In this document: positions 9,555-18,395 of the stretch, piece after piece
Position numbering within the stretch: position 1 is the stretch's first letter
Layout: every line of letters starts with the position of its first letter
Source of the DNA: Bacteroidota bacterium
Lineage (GTDB): Bacteria > Bacteroidota > Ignavibacteria > Kapaibacteriales > UBA2268
Direction: 5' to 3'
Assembly (NCBI GenBank): GCA_021780815.1
Contig: JAJXYC010000014.1
Coordinates: 1 to 46,243 of the forward strand
DNA length: 46,243 nucleotides
Notes under the pieces: generated by a model
The model's input: the letters and a program-made list of their open reading frames with translations, nothing else
Database searches by the model: none
Told to the model about the DNA's origin: nothing
Position numbers and translations under genes: made by a program

Positions 9555-10385
9555 TTAATAATCAAGTTGGAAGCCAAAAGCAATATATTGATTATAAAGT
9601 TTATAAAATTGCCCATAATAATCTTCCCCTGAATATGCTTCTGCTTTAATCAAAATACCTCTATTTTGTGCAGATGATAAACGAACTCCAGCCACAACAT
9701 TGTTCATTCCCAATTCAACATCACCAAACCCATTTAATTTAAAATCATAAGCCAAAACAATGCTAATCCAATTGTTTATTGGTTTATTCAATTCTAATCC
9801 AACTGAAGGAACAAGTAAGTTTAAATCTTTTGGCAAATTTGAAAAAATATATATTAATCCTATATATGGCTTAATTGTGATTGAATTTTGATAATTTAAA
9901 TTATATGCAGTTGATAAATCTAAAAATTCTTTTGAGTAAACAAAAGGAAGTTGATTAAATATTCCTAATGACGAAAACCCATCTGAAAGATGCGTCGAAA
10001 TATGTGCAACACGAAAACGACCTAAAATTTTATCATTGCCAATTTTCTTTTCATAAGAATAATTAACTCCAAAATAAAAATCAGTTGTTTCAACAGGAAA
10101 TTTAAAATTCCCTTCGGAACGCAATCTTGTATATGTAAAAAATTCTGCACCAAATCCATATCTGGAATTATCAGAATATTCAGAATGGTAAAAATCATAA
10201 TTACCACCTATATCCAATCGTAATTTCTTATCATTATTTGTAAAAATTGTCCCTAATCTACTTTCGTAAATATTTGCAACTAAAGGTTTAAAAATTAAAC
10301 TCCCGTAATCTTCGGCTTGCATTTTTACACTTGTTACAATTATCACAATTAACAGTACTATTTGAATATGTTTTAAATTTTTCAT
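9555..10385 (-). CDS. DUF1207-like outer-membrane beta-barrel protein
   Basis: 276 residues. A signal peptide covers about 1-24 (ending VKMQAED). The mature part alternates polar and hydrophobic residues in many short strands with frequent Tyr/Phe and ends ...IAFGFQLDY, an aromatic C-terminus typical of outer-membrane barrels. The stretch FRVAHISTHLSDGF resembles the HxSSHLxDEF signature I associate with DUF1207, a family of unknown function. It is divergent from the small secreted gene to its right, with about 100 bases between starts. What it transports, if anything, cannot be read from the sequence. Family assignment is from memory and moderate; the barrel call is firmer. Confidence 0.65.
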   Translation of the reverse strand: MKNLKHIQIVLLIVIIVTSVKMQAEDYGSLIFKPLVANIYESRLGTIFTNNDKKLRLDIGGNYDFYHSEYSDNSRYGFGAEFFTYTRLRSEGNFKFPVETTDFYFGVNYSYEKKIGNDKILGRFRVAHISTHLSDGFSSLGIFNQLPFVYSKEFLDLSTAYNLNYQNSITIKPYIGLIYIFSNLPKDLNLLVPSVGLELNKPINNWISIVLAYDFKLNGFGDVELGMNNVVAGVRLSSAQNRGILIKAEAYSGEDYYGQFYKLYNQYIAFGFQLDY

Positions 10386-10461
10386 CTTGCAATATTTTTA
10401 AATTCAAAATTAATTAATTTTGAAGATTTGAATTCAATTTCATTAACAAGTATTAAATGAT

Positions 10462-10469
10462 TAATTTTG
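10462..10469 (+). promoter_or_regulatory. Candidate Bacteroidota-type -7 box
   Basis: TAATTTTG, matching TAnnTTTG, ends 20 bases before the ATG at 10490. A second copy lies at 10415-10422. No TTTG is placed 19-21 bases upstream, so the -33 half is missing. If real it rules out the in-frame ATG at 10457 as the translation start. Confidence 0.35.
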
Positions 10470-10489
10470 TATTTTATGGAATAAGCGAA

Positions 10490-11095
10490 ATGAAAAAAAC
10501 AATTATTTTTTTGTTAGGTATTGTTTTGTTTTTTAACTCAAATAATTTGATCTCGCAAAATTTAACAAAGCTTTACGAGATAAATTTTGCAGATAAAGGT
10601 ACTTTTAAAGGTTTCGATTTTATTACCATTAAATTTTATTCAAGCAAAAAGAAGTTTTTAAAAGAAGTTTTGGGTATAGAATTTTATAAATTAATAAATG
10701 CACAAAAATACAATATCTCCAAAGAAGACTTTAATAAGTTGGTAATGATTGCATACTCAAAAGAAGGCAAGAAAGTTCAATTTTCATATTCAGATATTTC
10801 CCCAAATATTTCAAAAATACCAACATACATTGCATTCAGAGAAAAATTAATTTTACCCGATACACTTACAGTTTCTAATTTTAAAGGCACAAAATTAAAC
10901 GAAGCACAAAAGAAAAAAATATCAGATGTATTTACTTTTGCTAATGTATATAAAATTTATTTACAAATACCCACAATTCCAAAGGAAACAATGGACAACA
11001 TTTTCAAAAATTATTTTATTATCTTTCCTCAAGATAACTCTATTGACCGCTGGGTTGGTGATTTAGAAAAAATTGAAATTTACAAAATAAAATAA
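10490..11095 (+). CDS. Small secreted protein of unknown function
   Basis: 201 residues starting at MKKTIIFLLGIVLFF, a textbook signal peptide cleaved near NLISQN. An in-frame ATG 33 bases upstream would add 11 residues in front of the Lys-Lys region and precedes the candidate promoter, so it is rejected. The mature part is Lys-rich with mixed alpha/beta character, without cysteines or a lipobox, and no motif I recognise; it ends ...VGDLEKIEIYKIK. The gap to the following ftcD is 10 bases, so the two are probably co-transcribed, but nothing links it to histidine or folate chemistry. Confidence 0.7.
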   Translation: MKKTIIFLLGIVLFFNSNNLISQNLTKLYEINFADKGTFKGFDFITIKFYSSKKKFLKEVLGIEFYKLINAQKYNISKEDFNKLVMIAYSKEGKKVQFSYSDISPNISKIPTYIAFREKLILPDTLTVSNFKGTKLNEAQKKKISDVFTFANVYKIYLQIPTIPKETMDNIFKNYFIIFPQDNSIDRWVGDLEKIEIYKIK

Positions 11096-11105
11096 AGGAT
11101 TAAAA

Positions 11106-12737
11106 ATGAACAAAATCGTGGAATGCGTTCCAAATTTTTCAGAAGGTAGAAATATTCAAATTATTGAAGCAATTGCAAATGCAATAAAAAACGTCAATGG
11201 TATAACATTACTTGATGTTGACCCGGGCAAATCTACAAATCGTACTGTTTATACATTCGTAGGTTCACCTGAAGTTATTGTTGAAGGTGCTATGGCTGCT
11301 TCACGAGTAGCATTTAAGATGATAGATATGTCAAAACATAAGGGCGAACATCCACGACTGGGTGCATTAGATGTATGCCCATTTATACCAGTTGCTAACG
11401 TTTCAATGGAAGAATGTGTCCAATTAGCAGAAGAATTTGGCAAAAAATTGGCGGAAGAATTTTCTGTTCCTGTATATTTATATGAATATGCTGCAAAATC
11501 TGATTATCGTAGAAAATTGCCTGACATTCGTTCTGGTGAATATGAAGGATTGGCTGATAAATTGCATCACGAAGAATGGAAACCTGATTTTGGTCCTACA
11601 AAATTTGTCCCAAGCTGGGGGGCAACTGTTACTGGCGCTCGTAATTTCTTAATCGCTTACAATGTAAATGTGCTGGGGACAAAACAGCAAGCACATCGTA
11701 TCGCTTTAAATTTGCGTGAAGCAGGTAGAGGAATTACTGAACCAGGAATGTTGAAAGAAGTCAAAGCAATTGGCTGGTTTGTTGATGAATACAATATGGC
11801 TCAAATTTCAATGAACTTAACTAATTTTGAAATAACTCCAATACATATTGCTTTTAAATCCGCATTAAATGAATCTAAAAAATTAAATGTTGCCCTTGCC
11901 GGTTCAGAAATCGTTGGATTAATTCCTCTTAAATCGATTTTAATGTCTGCTGATTATTTTATTGAACAAGAAAATTTGATGATTCTTGAAGAAGAAATGA
12001 AAATCAAATTGGTCGTAGATAGGCTTGGACTTAACGCTATCACACCTTTTGAACCAAAGAAGAAAATTATTGAATATTTAATTGAAGAAAATAAAGAAGA
12101 AAGATTAATCAATTTAACTTTAAAAGATTTTATCGGCGAAATTGCCGCACGTACTTCATCACCAGGTGGTGGTTCTGCTTCTGCATCTATTGCCGCTATT
12201 GGTTCAGGGTTAGCTACTATGGTAGCACAACTTACCTATGGTATTCGTAAATTTGAAAGCGTTGATAAGCAAATTCGTGCCATTTTACCAAAACTTTATA
12301 ATACAACTTTAAATTTAATCCCTATGGTTGATAAAGATACAAAAGCTTTTGATGAATATATGGAAGCAATGAGAATGCCAAAAGAAACTACCGAAGAACA
12401 ACTTATTCGTGAACAAAAAATGCAGGATGGTTTGAAAAAAGCTGTCGAAGTTCCTTTAAATACTATGAAAATTGCAAATGCTATCTGGAAAGAAGTTCAA
12501 GAGGTTGCTCGTTTTGGAAATATTGCCTCTCATTCTGATATTGAAGTCGGTGCACGTGCATTAGAAGTTGGTATTTGGGGTGCTTACCGTAATGTACTAA
12601 TTAATTTACCAAATATTAGTGATGAAAAATTCAAATCCGATACATTAAAAGAATCGGAAGCAATAGTTGAAATTGCTAAAAATGAATGTGCAAAAACTTT
12701 GCAAATTATCCAAGATAGATTAGTAACTGAAAGTTAA
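11106..12737 (+). CDS. ftcD: Bifunctional glutamate formimidoyltransferase / formimidoyl-THF cyclodeaminase
   Basis: 543 residues, the length of the fused animal-type enzyme. It moves the formimino group of formiminoglutamate to tetrahydrofolate and then cyclises it to methenyl-THF with release of ammonia, the last steps of histidine breakdown. N-terminal transferase domains span about 1-330: VECVPNFSEG at the start and KGEHPRLGALDVCPFIPV with His82 as catalytic base, the same number as in the pig enzyme. The cyclodeaminase domain covers about 335-543 (RTSSPGGGSASASIAAIGSG). The ribosome site AAAGGATT precedes ATG by a few bases. No hut genes occur in the window, so the histidine pathway, if present, is elsewhere; a role in one-carbon supply is also possible. 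Confidence 0.95.
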   Translation: MNKIVECVPNFSEGRNIQIIEAIANAIKNVNGITLLDVDPGKSTNRTVYTFVGSPEVIVEGAMAASRVAFKMIDMSKHKGEHPRLGALDVCPFIPVANVSMEECVQLAEEFGKKLAEEFSVPVYLYEYAAKSDYRRKLPDIRSGEYEGLADKLHHEEWKPDFGPTKFVPSWGATVTGARNFLIAYNVNVLGTKQQAHRIALNLREAGRGITEPGMLKEVKAIGWFVDEYNMAQISMNLTNFEITPIHIAFKSALNESKKLNVALAGSEIVGLIPLKSILMSADYFIEQENLMILEEEMKIKLVVDRLGLNAITPFEPKKKIIEYLIEENKEERLINLTLKDFIGEIAARTSSPGGGSASASIAAIGSGLATMVAQLTYGIRKFESVDKQIRAILPKLYNTTLNLIPMVDKDTKAFDEYMEAMRMPKETTEEQLIREQKMQDGLKKAVEVPLNTMKIANAIWKEVQEVARFGNIASHSDIEVGARALEVGIWGAYRNVLINLPNISDEKFKSDTLKESEAIVEIAKNECAKTLQIIQDRLVTES

Positions 12738-12792
12738 GTATTTTAAATACAAAAAAGTTTTTTAATTTTTTTAATATAACTCTTTCTTTTTT

Positions 12793-12800
12793 TAATTTTG
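12793..12800 (+). promoter_or_regulatory. Candidate -7 box for menA-like gene
   Basis: TAATTTTG, fitting TAnnTTTG, 37 bases before the ATG in an AT-rich gap of 100 bases between ftcD and the prenyltransferase gene. No matching -33 TTTG was seen. Confidence 0.35.
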
Positions 12801-12837
12801 CATAAATTGTTTTTTTATTTTCATTTTAGGATTATTT

Positions 12838-13779
12838 ATGGAAAATGTAAACAAAATCAAACTATGGCTTGCTCAATTTAGAGCAAATTTTTTACCACTC
12901 GCTGTAATTCTCTCATTAATTGGGATAATTTTCGCTTTCAAATACCAATCCTCATCAATAAACAATATCAATTTATTGAATTTGTTGATGTTAATCATTG
13001 GAGTTGTCTCGTCCCATATTTCAGTAAATTTATTTAACGAATATTCTGACTATAAGACAAAAATAGATTTTTCTACCAAAAGAACACCATTTAGCGGCGG
13101 AACAGGTCTTTTAGTAGAAGGCAAAACAAAGCCCGAAAGTGTTTTAAAAGCCGCATACATTACTTTATTTATCGGCATCTTTATTGGAGTATACTTTACC
13201 GTTATTGCTCATTGGTTCTTGTTGATATTTATAGTTTTAGGTGCTTTTTCAGTAATGTATTATACCAATTTTTTAGCAAGATATATGTTAGGTGAAATTT
13301 TTGCCGGATTAACATTAGGAACTTTTGTTGTTTTAGGCAGTTATATATCTTTAACAGCAAATGCAAATACTCCAATTACTCATTTAATTCCACTTGAAGT
13401 TTTAATTCTTTCAATTCCACCAGGAATTTTAACTGCACAACTTTTATTACTTAATGAATTCCCTGATGCTGAATTTGATAAAGTTGGTGGAAGAAGACAT
13501 CTGGTAGTTATTTTTGGAAAAAAAATTGCAGCAAAAATTTATATCGCTGGACATATTATAAATTATGCAATTATTTTATTTGCTCCTATAGTCGGAATTA
13601 CTTCTTATTGGGTTTATATCGCTTTACTTACTTTACCTTTTGCGGTGCAAGCCTCTATTGTCGCTTTAAAGCATAATGAAGAGCCTCCAAAGCTTATTGC
13701 TGGAATGGCTAAAAATGTTTTAGTAGTATTAATAACCGATTCCCTTATTTTCTTATCGGTATTAATTTCAAGGATATAA
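12838..13779 (+). CDS. menA: UbiA-family prenyltransferase, probably MenA (DHNA polyprenyltransferase)
   Basis: 313 residues with about eight or nine membrane segments. UbiA enzymes attach a polyprenyl chain to an aromatic ring at the inner membrane; MenA acts on 1,4-dihydroxy-2-naphthoate in menaquinone synthesis. The first Asp-rich motif reads N67-EYS-D71-YKTKI-D77 and the second NEFPDAEFD, both Mg-diphosphate sites; RTPFSGGTGLLVEG after the first motif is typical of the MenA branch. AGGATT lies shortly before ATG. No other men genes are nearby, so the substrate rests on sequence type; other UbiA members are the alternative. Confidence 0.8.
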   Translation: MENVNKIKLWLAQFRANFLPLAVILSLIGIIFAFKYQSSSINNINLLNLLMLIIGVVSSHISVNLFNEYSDYKTKIDFSTKRTPFSGGTGLLVEGKTKPESVLKAAYITLFIGIFIGVYFTVIAHWFLLIFIVLGAFSVMYYTNFLARYMLGEIFAGLTLGTFVVLGSYISLTANANTPITHLIPLEVLILSIPPGILTAQLLLLNEFPDAEFDKVGGRRHLVVIFGKKIAAKIYIAGHIINYAIILFAPIVGITSYWVYIALLTLPFAVQASIVALKHNEEPPKLIAGMAKNVLVVLITDSLIFLSVLISRI

Positions 13780-13801
13780 TAAACAATTTTCATATTACCA
13801 A

Positions 13802-13834
13802 AAAGAGACTGTTTCACAGGCAGTCTCTTTTTTT
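13802..13834. terminator. Bidirectional terminator between menA-like and M1 peptidase genes
   Basis: 10-bp stem AAAGAGACTG / CAGTCTCTTT with a 9-base loop and a T-run on the plus strand; the minus strand reads into a shorter T-rich stretch. Placed between two convergent genes 82 bases apart. The stem shares 13 bases (AAAGAGACTGTTT) with the terminator after rplI. Confidence 0.85.
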
Positions 13835-13861
13835 ACATAAGTTAATCAAATAAATAAAATA

Positions 13862-16309
13862 TCAATTTATATTATTAATCTTTTTGATTAGACCTTCAAT
13901 TGCTTTTGTTTGTGGTTCTGACCAGTTATTAGCAGTTAAAACGTGCAACAACATCTTTCTTTTTTCATTTTGTTGAATAAAATAATTAAAAACATCATTA
14001 GCGGCATTTCTTAATTTGTAATGCCAATAAGTATCTGCTAATATTAAGTTGTAAGCCGCTTCTTTATCCAAATAATTTAGCCTTTGCAAAAGTTGCAATG
14101 AATTAATCCTTGTTTCAAAATTATAACTATTAGAACTATAATCAATAATTTGTTTTAGAATATTGTTTAATTCATCAGAATTGTTGCTCTTTTGAGCATA
14201 ATTATAAGCAATTTCTAACCATTTGATTTTAATATTTTTCCCACGCCAACCTTCTTTATCTTTTGTAAGTTCAAGATATTTTTGAATATTTTCTGGGAAA
14301 GAACTGCATAAATTTTCTAAACCTTTTTCAATATTAATGTTAGAAACACATAAGCCTTGAACAATTCTTTCGTAATCATTTTTTAATTCTACTGGAACTA
14401 TTTTCACATTTTCTACTAACGATTGAATTACCAACTCATCTTTGGAATTGATTGCATCTTTGAAAATCTTTAATGCTATTTTGTCTTTTTCATTAGCAAT
14501 CTGTTTGATAATTTCTGCTTTAATTAAATGGAACGTTTCTTTTTGAAAAATTCTTTGGTACAGTTCTTTCTTATTGCCATACATTTCATCTGCCAAATCT
14601 TTCACTGCATCGTATCGGTCTAACAAATTGGCAGCAAATTCAGCCTGACGAGCAGTTTCTGCAAAATCACGTAAATATTTCACTTTCTTGAATACTTTTC
14701 TATCAGGGTCAAATACCACAAAATCGACATCTTTTATCTCAGGAATTAAAAAATGGTAAATTTGTTCTTTCTCCTCATTTTTAAAGTTTCTTGTCTCTTT
14801 TGTTCCATCTTTATAGTATATATCAATATCTAAAGGCATCTTGAAGGTATGAACAGTCTCGTCTGTTTTTTGAATTTGTTTTAAATGTAATTGTAATATT
14901 TTTTTTTGATTTTCAATAACTTGTGAATAATCAATTTGATAATATGGGTATCCACCTCTATAAATCCACTCATCAAAGAACCAATGATAATCCAATCCAG
15001 TAACTTTATAAATTGAGTATAAAAAGTCTTCTATTGCAACTTGATGTGCAGGATATGTTTCAGCATAAAATCTGATTACACGTTTGAAATCATCATCACC
15101 TAAACTATTTCTAAGCATATCCAAACATAAGGAACCTTTTTGATAAATTCGTTCGCTACCACTAAAAGAACAACCAATTGGATAATTATTTTTTTCATCT
15201 GCACTCATTGCTTTATCATATTCTTGCACTCTTTCCCAATCATAATAGTCTTTGCCGAAAAATGCCTTTTCAAATATTTTAGCAAAATATGTAGCAAACG
15301 ATTCAGTTAAACAAACATCTCTATTAGAAATATGAGCAATATCATTACCAAACCACTGATGAGCAAGTTCATGAGCATTTACATTAATATAATTTCTTTG
15401 GAAATATGCCGCAGTATCAACTAATAGAAAATCACCATAAACAGTTGAAGTAGTTGTTTCCATTGCCCCATAAAGATAATCTTCTAATGGCACTTGGCGA
15501 TATAATTTCCACGGATATGACACCCCAAATTCTTTTTCATAAAAATCAATCATATCCGTCGAATAACGATATGTTGTTTCAAATTTATACGCTTGTTCGG
15601 GATAATACCACAATTCTTCTTCTAATCCACTTTTAGTTTTTAAAGTTTTATAATCATAATCCCCTATTGCTAATGCAGTTGAAAAATATGGATGACTTTT
15701 ATCCATTTGGTACCAATATGTATTTGTTCCATCTCCATTTTTAATAATACTTTTCCTTACTCCATTTGAGTAAATTTTGTATTTACTATCAAATGTTAAA
15801 TACATATCAACTTTAACTCTTGCATCAGCAAAAGGCAACCACCCATGTGGTCTATGCGCCCAAATTTGTTTTCTTTTTCTGCCTGTTGTATCATCAAAAC
15901 CAACAAAATATATTTCTCCTGTATAATTTTGGACTGTATAATCCAAAAACAATACATATGTTTTATTAAATTCTAATTTAAAAGGTATTTTGACAATTAA
16001 ATTCTTATCTTGGAAATAATATTTAGCTTCTTTATCATCAATTGTAACTTTATTAATTAAAAAGTTTGGAGCATATAAAACCAAAGAATCAACATTTTCT
16101 CTTAATTTCCGAAAATTCATACTGACTTTTGCTATAATTTTATTATGTTCAGGCTCAAAACTAACATTTGCTTTTACATAATCGTAATCAACTAAATGTT
16201 CATAGAATTCATTGCCATTATCCTTGTAATAGCACTTTAAGTTTACTTCTGCAAAAGCTATATTTGATGAGAAAAGAAGAAGAAATAATAAGTATAAATA
16301 TTTATTCAT
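13862..16309 (-). CDS. M1 family zinc aminopeptidase, exported
   Basis: 815 residues. The signal peptide is MNKYLYLLFLLLFSSNIAFA. The ATG used here has GAAGG 6-10 bases upstream; an in-frame TTG four codons earlier overlaps that ribosome site and is rejected. The zinc site is HELAH (His313, Glu314, His317) with the third ligand Glu336 in TESFATYF, the HExxH-x18-E spacing of M1. The exopeptidase loop is YGAMETTTS (G281-E284), a Thr replacing the last Asn of GAMEN. N-terminal beta domain about 20-200, catalytic domain about 200-460, helical C-terminus (about 540-815) of HEAT-like repeats. It removes N-terminal residues from peptides in the periplasm or at the surface. It follows purF-yraN by 61 bases on the same strand. 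Confidence 0.95.
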   Translation of the reverse strand: MNKYLYLLFLLLFSSNIAFAEVNLKCYYKDNGNEFYEHLVDYDYVKANVSFEPEHNKIIAKVSMNFRKLRENVDSLVLYAPNFLINKVTIDDKEAKYYFQDKNLIVKIPFKLEFNKTYVLFLDYTVQNYTGEIYFVGFDDTTGRKRKQIWAHRPHGWLPFADARVKVDMYLTFDSKYKIYSNGVRKSIIKNGDGTNTYWYQMDKSHPYFSTALAIGDYDYKTLKTKSGLEEELWYYPEQAYKFETTYRYSTDMIDFYEKEFGVSYPWKLYRQVPLEDYLYGAMETTTSTVYGDFLLVDTAAYFQRNYINVNAHELAHQWFGNDIAHISNRDVCLTESFATYFAKIFEKAFFGKDYYDWERVQEYDKAMSADEKNNYPIGCSFSGSERIYQKGSLCLDMLRNSLGDDDFKRVIRFYAETYPAHQVAIEDFLYSIYKVTGLDYHWFFDEWIYRGGYPYYQIDYSQVIENQKKILQLHLKQIQKTDETVHTFKMPLDIDIYYKDGTKETRNFKNEEKEQIYHFLIPEIKDVDFVVFDPDRKVFKKVKYLRDFAETARQAEFAANLLDRYDAVKDLADEMYGNKKELYQRIFQKETFHLIKAEIIKQIANEKDKIALKIFKDAINSKDELVIQSLVENVKIVPVELKNDYERIVQGLCVSNINIEKGLENLCSSFPENIQKYLELTKDKEGWRGKNIKIKWLEIAYNYAQKSNNSDELNNILKQIIDYSSNSYNFETRINSLQLLQRLNYLDKEAAYNLILADTYWHYKLRNAANDVFNYFIQQNEKRKMLLHVLTANNWSEPQTKAIEGLIKKINNIN

Positions 16310-16370
16310 AAAAACCTTCAATTATTAATCAATGTAAATTTATTTGTTAGATTTAAAATTATAAATCAAA

Positions 16371-16751
16371 TCACATAATTACTATCGCATTTTCAAGATG
16401 CTCTATAATCTCAGGAGAAACAGAATAATCAATGCTAATAATATCAAAACGAAAATCTGTATTAACAATATCATTAACCATTATATAACCTTTTGCAACA
16501 GCAATTAAGTTTTTTTGTTTGCTTTTTGTAATTGATTCGAGTGGGTCATAAAATTTAGGATTGCTTCTGGCTTTTACTTCAACAAAAACAACGGTATCTT
16601 TATCTTTAGCAATAATATCAATTTCTCCGACGTTGCCAAAGTGGAAATTCCTTTTAAGTATTGTATAACTTTTTTCTTCTAAGAATTTTGTTGCTAATTC
16701 TTCGGCTTCTTTACCTTTGTCTTTCGTGCTTTTGTTTTGATTTTGAAACAT
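16371..16751 (-). CDS. YraN / UPF0102 family, endonuclease-like fold
   Basis: 126 residues from MFQNQNKSTKDKGKEAEELA. The family has a restriction-endonuclease-like fold of uncertain function; members usually sit near ribosomal or cell-division genes. The core reads GEIDIIAKD and VVFVEVKAR, the Asp and Glu-x-Lys that would bind metal, as in PD-(D/E)xK nucleases. A longer frame from an ATG 30 codons upstream would overlap purF and add a hydrophobic run foreign to the family, so the shorter start is chosen. It begins 4 bases after the purF stop, hence coupled translation. Full family length. Confidence 0.92.
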   Translation of the reverse strand: MFQNQNKSTKDKGKEAEELATKFLEEKSYTILKRNFHFGNVGEIDIIAKDKDTVVFVEVKARSNPKFYDPLESITKSKQKNLIAVAKGYIMVNDIVNTDFRFDIISIDYSVSPEIIEHLENAIVIM

Positions 16752-16755
16752 ATAA

Positions 16756-18261
16756 TCACTCTTCAGTTGATAATTTAGACAAATTATCTTCAATAGGAAT
16801 AGGATATTCCCCTGAGAAGCAAGCAGTACAATAACCAACATTATGCCCTTTTGGAACAGATTCTAACAATTTTTCCATACTCAAATATTTAAGACTATCA
16901 ACACCAATTGCTTTACCAATTTCATCAATATTTTGATAATGATTAGCGATTAGTTCTTCTTTGCTGGGGAAATCCATACCATAATAACAAGGGAATTTTA
17001 CAGGTGGCGAAGTAATTCTCATATCAATGCTTTTCGGCATACCTGTTTTAATTAAATTAACAAGAGCAATTGACGTAGTACCTCTAACAATTGAATCATC
17101 AACAATCGTAATATGCCTACCTTGAGTAACACCTTTGACAACATTGAACTTCATTTTAACTTTTATTTCACGTGCATCTTGACCTGGTGAAATAAAACTA
17201 CGACCAACATAATGATTTCTAATTAATCCTATTTCAAATTTAGTTGGATAATTTAATTTATTGTTTTCAATAGCAAATCCAAGCGTAGAAGTATTTCCAC
17301 TATCAGGAACAGGAATAACATTGACTTTGTCTTTATCATCTTTAATCACTGGTGCTTCGCAAGCAAGTAGTTTCCCGAGCTTTCTTCTCACTTTATCAAC
17401 AGATTCGTTAAAAATCTTACTATCAGGACGGGAAAAATATATATATTCAAATATACAATGACTTGATTTTTCAGGAGATTGTGCTAAAATTTTATATGAT
17501 TTAATTTCGCCTGTTTTGATTGTTCCTTGGTCAATTACAACAATTTCATTTTGATGAACTTCCCGAATATATTCAGCATTGATTAAATCAAAAGCACAAG
17601 TTTCACTTGCTAATACATAACTATCGCCATCGGCTCTTTTAATTCTTCCAATAGACAACGGTCTAATTCCTAATGGGTCGCAAGCACCTACCATTTCATT
17701 GTTAGTAAGCATTACAAGAGAAAAAGCTCCTTTTGCAATATTCAAAGCTTCACGAATTTGTTCAAGTTGTGTTTTCCCTTTGCTATGTGCAATTAAGTGC
17801 ATAAATAATTCCGAATCAGTTGTTGTTTGGAATATAGTACCTTCTTCTTGCAATTGCTTGCGCAATAAATTTGTATTAGTCAAATTGCCATTATGGGCAA
17901 GCGAAAGCAATCCACTTTTGTAAATCATATTAAAAGGTTGGATGTTAGCTCGTGAAGTTGAACCAGTTGTTGAATAACGATTATGTGCTATCGCTCTATC
18001 ACCAATAAGTTCTTTTCCGAAAACACTTGGGTTTGCAAAAACTTCGGAAACTAAACCTGCCCCTTTAACATTTGCAAACCGCATCTTTTGCTTTTTGTCA
18101 TCAAAATAAAAACTTGTAATACCGGCGGCTTCTTGTCCTCTGTGTTGCATCGCAAAAAGTCCGTAATAAGACATCAATGAGGCTTCTGGGTGATTATATA
18201 TGCCAAATACACCGCAGTTTGATTGAGGTTTATCTATCTCTTCAAATCTATTTATTTGCAT
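16756..18261 (-). CDS. purF: Amidophosphoribosyltransferase
   Basis: 501 residues. Catalyses the first step of purine synthesis: glutamine plus PRPP to phosphoribosylamine. The nucleophile is Cys16 (NCGVFGIYNHPEAS), so 15 residues are a propeptide removed on maturation, as in the Bacillus type. N-terminal glutaminase about 16-250; phosphoribosyltransferase about 260-470 with PRPP loop ITIVDDSIVRGTTS. Cysteines in SSHCIFEY, FPCYYGMDFP and YCTACFSGEYP match the four ligands of the B. subtilis [4Fe-4S] cluster, so an oxygen-sensitive Fe-S enzyme is expected. Ribosome site weak (AAAGAAAAAG). Other pur genes are not in the window. yraN follows in the same transcript. Confidence 0.98.
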   Translation of the reverse strand: MQINRFEEIDKPQSNCGVFGIYNHPEASLMSYYGLFAMQHRGQEAAGITSFYFDDKKQKMRFANVKGAGLVSEVFANPSVFGKELIGDRAIAHNRYSTTGSTSRANIQPFNMIYKSGLLSLAHNGNLTNTNLLRKQLQEEGTIFQTTTDSELFMHLIAHSKGKTQLEQIREALNIAKGAFSLVMLTNNEMVGACDPLGIRPLSIGRIKRADGDSYVLASETCAFDLINAEYIREVHQNEIVVIDQGTIKTGEIKSYKILAQSPEKSSHCIFEYIYFSRPDSKIFNESVDKVRRKLGKLLACEAPVIKDDKDKVNVIPVPDSGNTSTLGFAIENNKLNYPTKFEIGLIRNHYVGRSFISPGQDAREIKVKMKFNVVKGVTQGRHITIVDDSIVRGTTSIALVNLIKTGMPKSIDMRITSPPVKFPCYYGMDFPSKEELIANHYQNIDEIGKAIGVDSLKYLSMEKLLESVPKGHNVGYCTACFSGEYPIPIEDNLSKLSTEE

Positions 18262-18280
18262 ATTCTTTTTCTTTAAAAAA

Positions 18281-18288
18281 CAAAATTA
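18281..18288 (-). promoter_or_regulatory. Candidate -7 box for purF
   Basis: TAATTTTG on the minus strand, 19 bases before the purF ATG, the same spacing as for the genes starting at 10490 and 28966. No well-placed TTTG -33 element. Confidence 0.35.
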
Positions 18289-18395
18289 AAACTTTTTCAA
18301 AAACTGATTAATAAATTCTTTAAAGAAATAGACGTTTATATTATTCATAAAATCTATTAAGTAACAAAATCTGACTGATAATTTTGCAAATAAAA

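Noticed and set aside
10457-10489. Upstream ATG for the small secreted protein
   Set aside because: It precedes the candidate promoter and puts 11 residues in front of a typical signal peptide start.
16310-16321. TTG start for the M1 peptidase
   Set aside because: The TTG is part of the GAAGG ribosome-site region of the ATG four codons later, which gives a normal signal peptide.
16752-16841. Longer yraN start from an upstream ATG
   Set aside because: It would overlap purF by 86 bases and add a hydrophobic N-terminus absent from the family; the ATG at 16751 fits the family start.
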